NCBI GenBank assembly: GCA_019359245.1
Contig: JAHHHR010000027.1
Location: forward strand, 1-64,000
From: Nostoc desertorum CM1-VF14
Lineage (GTDB): Bacteria; Cyanobacteriota; Cyanobacteriia; Cyanobacteriales; Nostocaceae
DNA: 64,000 bases
Reading direction: 5' to 3'
Below the pieces are notes generated by a model. It ran no database searches. It had not been told where the DNA came from and saw only the letters and a program-made list of their open reading frames with translations. Shown in pieces: positions 19,221 to 26,642 of this stretch. The position numbers and the translations under genes are program-made. Numbering within the stretch: position 1 is the stretch's first letter; each line of letters begins with the position of its first letter.

Positions 19221-19328
19221 CACTTCTTCTGACGCTTTGCCATTCCTTCACAAAGTATAAAAAATGTGAGCATTCCTCATACTTCCATTGATTAGGGGGA
19301 ACACTATCCGCAGTTAGCACATTTTACA
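19221..19328 (-). pseudogene. Degenerate tniQ 3'-end fragment (oldest copy)
   Basis: The minus strand retains pieces of the TniQ C-terminus in shifting frames: KCANCG, then NQWKYEECSHF, then MAKRQK. They line up in order with the intact TniQ (TKCTNCE, SDWVKGECSHC, MAKRQK). Stops and indels make it non-coding. It lies beside the second fragment at 19495-19638, giving three tniQ 3' ends in this element. Confidence 0.7.
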
Positions 19329-19431
19329 ATAGGCGTAATTAGTGATGGTATTCAGAAAAAATGTACTTACGTAAAGTGAATACCTTGCTAATGCAATCAA
19401 TGTTATTTTTACTACATTCTAGTATTTGCAG

Positions 19432-19462
19432 GAATAAAAATAGCAAGCCGCCCTTAGGCTTC
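19432..19462 (-). terminator. Possible terminator after the second tniQ fragment
   Basis: On the minus strand AAGCC and GGCTT pair around a 7-nt loop and run into GCTATTTTTATTC. The same tail follows the terminator at 20531-20572, so these may be related sequences. The stem is short, so strength is doubtful. Confidence 0.4.
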
Positions 19463-19494
19463 AACACCACCATCTCCTTCAAGACATTTAGAGG

Positions 19495-19638
19495 TCAAGA
19501 AATCTTTTGACGCTTCACCATTTTTGCAAAATGCAGGGAACAATGAGTGCATTCGCCTAGCTCCCAATCAGCAGGGATTGGGAATGGTGTCTCACAGTTA
19601 GTATATTTTGTTAATAAACCCAACTGGTGGCGATCGCA
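19495..19638 (-). pseudogene. tniQ 3'-end fragment (47 codons)
   Basis: The minus strand encodes 47 residues beginning CDRHQLGLLTKYTNCE and ending FAKMVKRQKIS with a stop. This is the zinc-binding C-terminus of TniQ, closely similar to the intact copy at 25277 (CDRHQLGFLTKCTNCE, FAKMAKRQKIY). Two of the zinc cysteine pairs are kept in part. The copy starts exactly at a GCGATCGC octamer where the XRE gene ends. There is no start codon, so it is a remnant. Similarity continues about 20 bp past the stop. Confidence 0.88.
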
Positions 19639-19639
19639 C

Positions 19640-19900
19640 TCACGCTACATCAACAATAGAAACAACCTTGTCATCATCATCATCTGGGGCGTATTCCAAA
19701 AGCTCACCAGGCTGGCAATTCAACGCCCTGCAAATGCCGTTTAAGCGTTCTGGTGTTAATCGCGGCATCTCGTCAACCTTGCGAAGTCTATAAACCGAAT
19801 TTTCTGTTATCCCTAGCACCTCTGCCAAGTCCTTGTTTCTAACTCGCTTTCGCGCCATCACTTCATTTAATTTCCAACGAATCACTTTATCCAAAGGCAT
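19640..19900 (-). CDS. XRE-family helix-turn-helix regulator
   Basis: This 86-residue protein has a Cro/C1-type helix-turn-helix: KLNEVMARKRVRNKDLAEVLGITENSVYRLRK at residues 10-43, then a PRLTPERLNGICRALNCQPGELLEY segment typical of small XRE proteins, and an acidic tail. It is divergent from the 20122 gene; the 220-bp space between has a 17-bp perfect palindrome (20017-20033) and related half-sites, a likely operator for this protein. Its last codons abut the tniQ fragment at 19638, so the gene arrived with, or lies at the edge of, a cargo block. Confidence 0.85.
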   Translation of the reverse strand: MPLDKVIRWKLNEVMARKRVRNKDLAEVLGITENSVYRLRKVDEMPRLTPERLNGICRALNCQPGELLEYAPDDDDDKVVSIVDVA

Positions 19901-20016
19901 ATCACTACATCCTCAGTTTAGTAGCTGCTAGACGTAGATTTCTCTACTTATCAGTATCTATGATTACAAGTAGATTTATAACATTCTAAATTTTATTAAT
20001 CTACGCTTGACGTAAC

Positions 20017-20033
20017 TCTACGTGTCACGTAGA
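20017..20033. promoter_or_regulatory. 17-bp palindromic operator, probably for the XRE regulator
   Basis: TCTACGTGTCACGTAGA is a perfect palindrome around a central T. Related half-sites (GACGTAGATT near 19930, AAGTAGATTT near 19966, AATCTACG near 19999) lie in the same divergent intergenic region. The pattern fits binding of an XRE dimer controlling its own gene and the 20122 gene. Confidence 0.6.
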
Positions 20034-20121
20034 TTAAGTTATAGAAAAAACAAAAGCGATCGCCACTCCGGGAAGAGACTGCGATCGCCTTTTGCAAAAC
20101 CCCATTGATGAGGTTACTTAG

Positions 20122-20424
20122 ATGATTGTACAAGAAGAGTTTGATAACCAAGCCTTGGCTCAATCAGAGTTTGAGGGCTACGTTGACCAACTAACAGACC
20201 CAGCACCCCCAGAAATAGAAATTGATTCCATAAACGATGATTTTGGAGAACTTTATCGAGTTTGGAACGGTTCACAATTGTTAGGTACTTTTTATCAAAA
20301 TCTGGAGGGTAAATGGATAGCGCAGCCCTGTAATAGAGATGAAAGACCCTGTTTTGATACTCCTTTGCAAGCACAGTTAATCATCATAGCTGTTAATGGC
20401 TTGCTGGTTGCAGATGTAGCATAA
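20122..20424 (+). CDS. Small acidic hypothetical protein
   Basis: I do not recognise this 100-residue protein. It is acidic in its first half (MIVQEEFDNQ, EIEIDSINDDFGELYRV), has a middle part that could form a small beta domain (YRVWNGSQLLGTFYQNLEGKWIAQ), and a hydrophobic end (LIIIAVNGLLVADVA). It has its own strong terminator at 20450 and is divergent from the XRE regulator with a shared operator region. The pairing could be a small regulated cassette; a toxin-antitoxin role is possible but not shown. Confidence 0.6.
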   Translation: MIVQEEFDNQALAQSEFEGYVDQLTDPAPPEIEIDSINDDFGELYRVWNGSQLLGTFYQNLEGKWIAQPCNRDERPCFDTPLQAQLIIIAVNGLLVADVA

Positions 20425-20449
20425 CCCTTAAAAAATTTTCCCATCGCCT

Positions 20450-20479
20450 AGAGACGTGGTTCGTACCCGTCTCTTTTTT
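20450..20479 (+). terminator. Rho-independent terminator
   Basis: AGAGACG (20450-20456) pairs perfectly with CGTCTCT (20468-20474) and is followed by a run of T to 20479. It lies 26 bp after the stop of the 100-residue gene. Confidence 0.85.
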
Positions 20480-20530
20480 ATTTATGAGGGCAGTGCGATC
20501 GCATCTCTAACGTTCAAGATTCGCAAGAAT

Positions 20531-20572
20531 AAAAATAGCAAAAGGTCAGAATGTAGAGATTTCTGACCTTTT
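20531..20572 (-). terminator. Strong terminator after the permuted tRNA-like gene
   Basis: On the minus strand AAAAGGTCAGAA (20572-20561) pairs perfectly over 12 bp with TTCTGACCTTTT (20551-20540), around a 9-nt loop, and runs into GCTATTTTTATTC. It begins 4 nt after the end of the tRNA 5' half, suggesting the permuted element is a defined transcript. Confidence 0.8.
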
Positions 20573-20576
20573 GTTG

Positions 20577-20660
20577 ATGAAAGTCGGTTGCTCTAACAAC
20601 TGAGCTACAGCCCCTTATTATGGAACTGACAGGACTCGAACCCGTGATTCACCGAATGAC
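20577..20660 (-). tRNA. tRNA-Glu(UUC)-like gene with circularly permuted halves
   Basis: On the minus strand the 3' half comes first: TCGGT (20655-20651), variable GAATC, T-arm ACGGG-TTCGAGT-CCTGT, acceptor CAGTTCC and discriminator A (20621). After TAATAA comes the 5' half (20614-20577): acceptor GGGGCTG, TA, D-arm GCTC/GAGC, stem ACCGA and loop CTTTCAT. Joined through the loop they make a full 73-nt cloverleaf with anticodon TTC; acceptor (two G-T wobbles) and anticodon stems pair throughout. TCAT is present at both break points. The D-loop lacks the usual second G, so it may be weak. CCA is not encoded. It could be a pseudogene derived from a tandem tRNA array. Confidence 0.65.
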
Positions 20661-20788
20661 TGAAAAATTTAACATATTTCCAAGTTTAGCGAAATCAGCT
20701 TTCAGTTTTCATAGGCAATGACCGAACTTGTAGATAAAGGCGACCGAGCAAGTCAATAATAAAGCTATAAAAAGATTTTCCTGCAATA

Positions 20789-23700
20789 TTAGGAGTTTTC
20801 TCCCCATCGACGAATCAAATCCTGAGAGGTGACAATATTTAAACCGTTACCTGAATAAAACACAGTGGCATACCAGTCTCGATACATCCTTTTATCATTT
20901 GACAGAATATTAAGCGGATACGATGGCTCACGATATAACCGAATTCCCCAAGCCAAAGCCAAATTCCTCGCTCTTAAAGCATCAATGACTACATTACGGC
21001 GAGCCACAAGAATATCACACTGATAGCCCTCCCAGCTTTCACCAGCTTGTTTTATAGTAAAAGCTAGGATTTCCCCATTTGCATTCAAAAACAGCCCTGC
21101 GTGGAAATCCACAATCCCTAATATCCTTCTCAACCACTTTGCTGGCAACCAATCTTCTGTTTCACCATCTGAGCCACGCCAATCAACTTTGCAACTTCCT
21201 GCCAGTAAGGGAATCGCTTTTTTTTGTCCGACTGAATTGTGTACTACAGGATGGATAACTCCTTCTGCCTCTTGAAGCCAGGAGGACAAAACTACCTCAC
21301 ATGGATCTTGATAGGTTTCCATTGCATCAACAATCGCCTTAAACTCATGTAGGTTCCGTGCTTCTACATCACATATATTGTCTTCCATTAAAGAAGATGC
21401 GAACGACGGGAACGCAAAACTTGATGCCCAAAAAATTGATTCAGACTGACTATCTATATGCCGTTTTTTCACCAATGTCCTCAAGACCAACCATTCATGG
21501 TCTTTCGCCCAGTCTGGAAATTGGCTTGATTCAGGCAAAAGCAATGGATCAACTGGCGGTAAAGGAGCTTTCTGTACCCACTCATTGACTCTATCAATTT
21601 GAAGTGGTTCAGTTAAATCAACATCTGGGATAAGCTCTGAAAAATCTAAAATGGCATCAGAATTTAACTGGCCGTACCCAATATCAGTTGCTGGATTATT
21701 CACCTCAGCCAAAAGTTCCAGATTCACAGGAGGTTCATAAGCTTTCTTGTTCCAATCATAAGCTGTAACACGATCAGCTAAAAAACCAATGAGTTCGTGT
21801 GTTGCTGCCCAAACATACTTCTCGGCGAAGGTAGCCATTGAACTTTGTTCACCATGTGTCGCTCGGTTATACTTACGCAAAATAGCAATATCTGCACCCA
21901 AAGTCTCACCAGGCTCACTACCTTGAGGATTTCCAATGAAAATGTCCTTAGTCCAGCCTAGATTTAAAGCATAAGCGCGAACAAAAGCAAAAGCAAGCTG
22001 CTTGTGAGTTAAGTCTGGGAGGTCATAAGCTATGCCATGACGTTTCAGACAGGCTTTAGCTGACGGAGAGTAATTAATACTCGAAAAAGCCATTATTCCA
22101 AAATGACTGTTTTCAAAGAAAGGTTCTATAGGTTTAGGCACAACATACCAAGCTAGATCACCAGTAGCTGGCTCAATACCATAGTGTTCGTTGATGCTGT
22201 TAAAGCAATCTCTATCAACTGGAAGTACTTCATCTGCATTTATATATGGCTTACGTAAATGTATTAGAAGCTTTCCTGAGATTAAAACACCACACGCCAG
22301 GCATCTATCAATAATGCTACGAGCGCAGTGCCTGATAATTAAGTTATGTGTACGATACGGTGCGCTGGGGGTGAAAAAGCTGTTAATTATCCACTCGCAC
22401 AGTGGTATCCATGTTTCATTGGGACGAATAAGGCAAGAAGCACCATAAGCAGCTACCAATAGATCCTCCCTCATTTGAGGATCATTAGTTTGAAAGGCAG
22501 TTTCTAGAAGTGCTAGAAGTTCAATTGGTTTGTTATGACCCCAGGCTGCAAGAGCCGACCGAATTCGTCTTCGGTTATCGTTATTAACAGTGGTAGTTGC
22601 CCACGCTAAAAGCAATGGTGCTGAGTCCCAAGGATCATCTTCTGCCAATTCAATTTCTTCCAAAACGGCAGAGGCATATCCTTCCCATTTAGCACCATAA
22701 TTACGAGGTACTAGATGCGGCCCAGACCAGAATAAATCTCTCTCTGCCACTCCCATAGGCAAAAGAGCATGATGTACAAATTTTGCACTGTACATATAGC
22801 CAGGAATTCTTAGCCCAGGAACTATCAAAATTTCTAAAACTCTGCGGCACGTTGGCATATTTCGGCTAAACAGGTTCAGCACCCATTCTTGATATGCTTC
22901 TACTTGCTGAGAAGGCATCATCGAAAGTGCCATGAGTTGAACATCTTCTCGCTCGTGACCTGTTAAGTTGTTTTTCCACAATTCTGAAGTAAAGAAATTA
23001 TGACCATCCCTTCCAAGGAGATAGACTGCTAATCTGATAGATGCTGGCCTATCCATCAGATATGTTGGCATATCAAGGCTATTGGGTAATTCTTTAACAT
23101 TTTGATACGCCTCCCATGCCAACAGAAAATCTGTCAAAGTCTCGTATGCTGGCTCCCAAGTGTGGACTTCTGGCTCGAAAGGATCGTCAGAAGGCAAACT
23201 TCTGAGCATTAGTAGCCCTTGATCGCGGCATTGGTGAAGAATCTGCAACAGTTGTGAACGAGTCAAAACACCTTTTGGTGACTGTGTTGACTCAACCACT
23301 TGCATTGCCTCCTCTTCTATCAATGCTGCTCCTTTTGCAAAGCTGGCTTTTGCGATCGCACGGAGAGAAGCACTAACTGGTTTTATCTCTCTAGGCCAGT
23401 TTTCACCTTCACGCTCCCTGATAGAAAGTTCCGCGTTATTAATTTTCCGCTTAATTAATTCGACTAAGGAAAAATTTTGTTCTGAAATGTTGTCAATTAT
23501 TTGTCCTCGATACAATTCAGCAAAAAGGCGAATTGCTAGTGGGGTTCGCAACACCCACCGCAGAAGAGGTGGACATTGAATGCCATTAATTTGACAATGT
23601 GCTTTAAAAATATACGCAAGTGGTGCGTCAGAACCTTTCAAGCAAATCCAATCAATATTTCTCGGTAGAGAAATTCGCTGAACCAAACTTGGTCGAACTG

Positions 23701-25144
23701 AGAATGCAAATAAGATTCTTGGATATTGTTGAGCTACTACAGCTAGTTCCCCAAGTTTCTCTGCCCAACGTTCTGCTCTAGTTGTCTCATCTAAACCATC
23801 TACTGCAATCAACACTCGAACTGGCAAACGTTCTGATATATCAACAGCGTTGGCAACGGAACGAACTTCAGATTGAATTGCTGCCGATTCAAGAGCATCA
23901 AAAACTTGTCGTAGATTCCACCCAGGCTGACCAATTGCGTTTGCCAGTAGTGACTCCCAACTTTGCGCTAAATCAACATCTCTAGCTCTAATTAACACAG
24001 CAGGTTTTTTCTGGACTAGGTGTCGTCGTACTTCTTCTGCCAAAGCATGAGTTTTTCCAACACCAGGATCACCAATATATATGACTGGCTGCCCCCAATT
24101 CTGCAATTTTCGAGGGGTAATTTCCCGCTCATACCAACGTTCAAGCAACTTCTGTAGTTGTTTACCAATGGGTTCAACTGCGTTTTCTCGCGATACCTTT
24201 TTTTCTTCGGGCAGGAGTACGTTAATTAAATTATGCAAACCCACAGCACCACTAGGATCACATTCAGTCTCAAAATTGGTAACTGGGAATGAGTTACCAG
24301 GACTGAGACAATTTTCTAACTTTACTTGCTCTGCGATCGCTTCTATCAACCAGCTTTGAGCAGCTTGAATCAGAATTTCTGCATCTACTTGCTCCATAAA
24401 TTCTGGGTAGCGTCTCAGGCGATTTGTTGCAATGTGTGCATCTTCTAGAAGATTACGCATTTGCCTAACGCCTTGTAGCCACCCAGGGTAAATGCCAGGG
24501 CCATTCAATCGAATCTTCAAATCCTGCTCTATTTGGCCAGATTGATGTAAATCAGGGGTATATCGGTTACTCAGCCAACCATTTTGAGCTTGGTTGAATT
24601 TCATACCAATGTACTCTAGGTCAGTAACTGAGCCTTCAAACCAATAGCGACGCAATCCTTCACTGCCCAGTTCGGCTAGTAGAGAAGCAATCCGAGTTTC
24701 ATCCCACAAATCAACAGTGATCCCTAGATGAGTTGTCTTAGCAAAAGTTATGAATTTATTCCAGCGATCGCGTTCAGTATCAACTCTTTGTCCGTTTTTA
24801 CCAATTCTTCTGACATCACTCAAGTCACGAGGAACCACAACTACGTATCTTACTAACCCATTCCTTTGAGTCGCAGCTGTGCTAAGTGAACCTTTAATCT
24901 GACTAATTTGAGAAGATTCAAGCGGTTCTCTAAACCATTTTGCCTGTAATCCAATGATATCCCCATTATTCAACTGAGCATACGCTTCAACGCCGCCATC
25001 TCCTCCAGCCCCATTAACAAATATCACCTGCCTAACCTGTGAAGGATATTCACGGTGACACCATCGCTCGAAAATTATTCCTGTTAGAGACTCAAAAGCA
25101 CGTTGAGGAGCATCGCCATGAAGATTGAAGCTAGACCAGTCCAA
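20789..25144 (-). CDS. Avs-like STAND NTPase with N-terminal PD-(D/E)xK nuclease
   Basis: This 1451-residue protein has the layout of AVAST/Avs anti-phage proteins. Residues 1-170 form a restriction-nuclease-like domain with GGDGGVEAY and GLQAKWF, the D, E and QxK pattern of Mrr-type PD-(D/E)xK enzymes. A P-loop GDPGVGKTHALAEE near 357 and a Walker B-like VLIAVDGLDETTRAERW near 447 form the STAND NTPase. The remaining 800 residues are helical and would act as the sensor. Such proteins detect phage components, oligomerise and cut DNA. It reads toward the permuted tRNA-like gene 129 bp away. The subtype (Avs1-5) cannot be set from sequence reading alone. Confidence 0.8.
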   Translation of the reverse strand: MDWSSFNLHGDAPQRAFESLTGIIFERWCHREYPSQVRQVIFVNGAGGDGGVEAYAQLNNGDIIGLQAKWFREPLESSQISQIKGSLSTAATQRNGLVRYVVVVPRDLSDVRRIGKNGQRVDTERDRWNKFITFAKTTHLGITVDLWDETRIASLLAELGSEGLRRYWFEGSVTDLEYIGMKFNQAQNGWLSNRYTPDLHQSGQIEQDLKIRLNGPGIYPGWLQGVRQMRNLLEDAHIATNRLRRYPEFMEQVDAEILIQAAQSWLIEAIAEQVKLENCLSPGNSFPVTNFETECDPSGAVGLHNLINVLLPEEKKVSRENAVEPIGKQLQKLLERWYEREITPRKLQNWGQPVIYIGDPGVGKTHALAEEVRRHLVQKKPAVLIRARDVDLAQSWESLLANAIGQPGWNLRQVFDALESAAIQSEVRSVANAVDISERLPVRVLIAVDGLDETTRAERWAEKLGELAVVAQQYPRILFAFSVRPSLVQRISLPRNIDWICLKGSDAPLAYIFKAHCQINGIQCPPLLRWVLRTPLAIRLFAELYRGQIIDNISEQNFSLVELIKRKINNAELSIREREGENWPREIKPVSASLRAIAKASFAKGAALIEEEAMQVVESTQSPKGVLTRSQLLQILHQCRDQGLLMLRSLPSDDPFEPEVHTWEPAYETLTDFLLAWEAYQNVKELPNSLDMPTYLMDRPASIRLAVYLLGRDGHNFFTSELWKNNLTGHEREDVQLMALSMMPSQQVEAYQEWVLNLFSRNMPTCRRVLEILIVPGLRIPGYMYSAKFVHHALLPMGVAERDLFWSGPHLVPRNYGAKWEGYASAVLEEIELAEDDPWDSAPLLLAWATTTVNNDNRRRIRSALAAWGHNKPIELLALLETAFQTNDPQMREDLLVAAYGASCLIRPNETWIPLCEWIINSFFTPSAPYRTHNLIIRHCARSIIDRCLACGVLISGKLLIHLRKPYINADEVLPVDRDCFNSINEHYGIEPATGDLAWYVVPKPIEPFFENSHFGIMAFSSINYSPSAKACLKRHGIAYDLPDLTHKQLAFAFVRAYALNLGWTKDIFIGNPQGSEPGETLGADIAILRKYNRATHGEQSSMATFAEKYVWAATHELIGFLADRVTAYDWNKKAYEPPVNLELLAEVNNPATDIGYGQLNSDAILDFSELIPDVDLTEPLQIDRVNEWVQKAPLPPVDPLLLPESSQFPDWAKDHEWLVLRTLVKKRHIDSQSESIFWASSFAFPSFASSLMEDNICDVEARNLHEFKAIVDAMETYQDPCEVVLSSWLQEAEGVIHPVVHNSVGQKKAIPLLAGSCKVDWRGSDGETEDWLPAKWLRRILGIVDFHAGLFLNANGEILAFTIKQAGESWEGYQCDILVARRNVVIDALRARNLALAWGIRLYREPSYPLNILSNDKRMYRDWYATVFYSGNGLNIVTSQDLIRRWGENS

Positions 25145-25276
25145 TTTTCCCTAAACCTTGTTTTCAAGACGAATTTTACTTTATTGCAATTTTATCTCTA
25201 GAATTCTGCCGTGTCTGGGCGACAAATACTACTATATTTGTCTCATAGACATATATTTTTTTTAGACATCTAGAGG

Positions 25277-25792
25277 TCAATAAATCTTTTGACGCTTTGC
25301 CATCTTTGCAAAAGGCAGAGAACAATGAGAACATTCACCTTTTACCCAATCTGAGGGAATTGAGAAAGATGTTTCGCAGTTAGTACATTTGGTTAAAAAA
25401 CCCAACTGGTGGCGATCGCATTTAAGTTTATCCTTATATTGCCACTCAATTCTGTGACAAGGTACTTCTGCATAACAAGCAGCACATAACCGAATTGGTC
25501 TAGGCTTCATCGTCACCCCATTGGGCGGTAGCATCTCGGCTAATCTATCTGTATTAACTCCTATCAGAGATGCTAAAGCCTCTAACTCTTGTCGAGTAGG
25601 AAATGGGTTAAAGTACAGTTTTTCCCAACGTCCCGTAACAGCACCAAGACCAGCAATTTTTCCTAAAGAGTATCCTGAAGGCAAGCTGTTAGCCTTAAAT
25701 CGGCGCAAACGCCCCAAATAATGACTAATGCTCTCTCCTTCGTATGGTTCAACATAGCCTAGTTTTGGAAGAATTTCATCATCTTCATTCAT
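25277..25792 (-). CDS. tniQ: TniQ, target adaptor of the CAST
   Basis: TniQ links Cas12k bound at the target to the TnsC filament. I chose the ATG at 25792, giving 171 residues, close to known V-K TniQ proteins; its opening MNEDDEILPKL then EPYEGESISHYLGRLRR aligns with them. A further upstream frame start exists at 25843. The middle has TGRWEKLYFNP and the C-terminus the zinc-binding cysteines (CAACYAEVPCHRIEWQYK, CDRH, CTNC, CSHC). It overlaps the tnsC stop by 8 bases (ATGAATGA), suggesting coupled translation. Two partial copies of its 3' end lie at 19495-19638 and 19221-19328. Confidence 0.95.
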   Translation of the reverse strand: MNEDDEILPKLGYVEPYEGESISHYLGRLRRFKANSLPSGYSLGKIAGLGAVTGRWEKLYFNPFPTRQELEALASLIGVNTDRLAEMLPPNGVTMKPRPIRLCAACYAEVPCHRIEWQYKDKLKCDRHQLGFLTKCTNCETSFSIPSDWVKGECSHCSLPFAKMAKRQKIY

Positions 25793-26639
25793 TCCTCTTC
25801 TTGTTTTCGAGGGGAGCATATTTTCTGCCATAACGACTAGCAATTTTTTCTAAAATGCTTTCATCAACTCTACTAAATCCATTTTTTAGAGAATGTAAAA
25901 CTGCCTTAGTAAGTATCTTTACTAGAATCCCCATTCGCGCACTTGTACTAAGTGCTAAAATCTCAAATATAGCCCCCTCAGCTAAATTAGACGCTTCTGG
26001 AAGAGATAGAATATCCAATTCAATTGTACTTAATGTCTTCTTAAAATCTTCATACTCCAGACGTTCAAACTCATACAGTGTTGGAAAAACTGTCAATAAA
26101 TCACAATCTTGCAAAATATCGTCTAATTCCTTACCTCCAACTAAGACAATAGGAATATTAGATTCTTCAAAAAGTTGCTTTAAGTCTAAAAACGCCTCTT
26201 TTTGAAGATTCTCAGCATTATCAATAATCACAATTTCTAGTCCAAATAGCTCTAGACTACCAGCTAATCTTGGACGTAAGTCTTGTCGCTTACCTGTTGG
26301 TGCAGCATGGTTAATATCCTTCAGTATTTGTGAAAATAGACGTTTAGAACTTGATGCTGACCAAGCTTTTACATAGGAAACTCGTTTTTTATCCTCATCT
26401 CGATAGTGAAGCGATGCTCGACTTTTACCAACATCTCTTGGGCCAATGATTCGACCACATTGTTTCAGGAGACGCAGTTCATCTAACCATCTGAAGCATT
26501 CCGAAGCCCGATCAGTTGTGATAAAACAACTTCTGAAAAGTTCCTCAATATCAATAGTTTTAGCAATTTGATCGTTCAGGTCTAACTTTGGGGCTAGGAC
26601 TTCAACAAAGGATTGGGTTGCAAGTTGCGATCGCGCCAT
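25785..26639 (-). CDS. tnsC: TnsC, AAA+ regulator of the CAST
   Basis: TnsC is the ATP-dependent filament-forming regulator that joins the Cas12k-TniQ target complex to TnsB. The 284 residues carry Walker A GPRDVGKSRAS near residue 63, Walker B LEIVIIDNAENLQ near 133, and the sensor-type VLVGGKELDD near 163. Length matches the short TnsC of V-K systems. It starts 3 bp after the tnsB stop and overlaps tniQ, so tnsB-tnsC-tniQ form one operon on the minus strand. Confidence 0.95.
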   Translation of the reverse strand: MARSQLATQSFVEVLAPKLDLNDQIAKTIDIEELFRSCFITTDRASECFRWLDELRLLKQCGRIIGPRDVGKSRASLHYRDEDKKRVSYVKAWSASSSKRLFSQILKDINHAAPTGKRQDLRPRLAGSLELFGLEIVIIDNAENLQKEAFLDLKQLFEESNIPIVLVGGKELDDILQDCDLLTVFPTLYEFERLEYEDFKKTLSTIELDILSLPEASNLAEGAIFEILALSTSARMGILVKILTKAVLHSLKNGFSRVDESILEKIASRYGRKYAPLENKKRNE

Positions 26640-26642
26640 AAT

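Noticed and set aside
20577..20660. Permuted tRNA-like halves as a two-piece tmRNA
   Set aside because: The element has a normal D-arm, anticodon arm and variable loop and no tag frame; a one-piece tmRNA is present at 60894-61283.
25792..25843. Longer tniQ start at 25843
   Set aside because: The extra 17 residues do not fit known V-K TniQ proteins; the ATG at 25792 gives the usual length and overlaps the tnsC stop.
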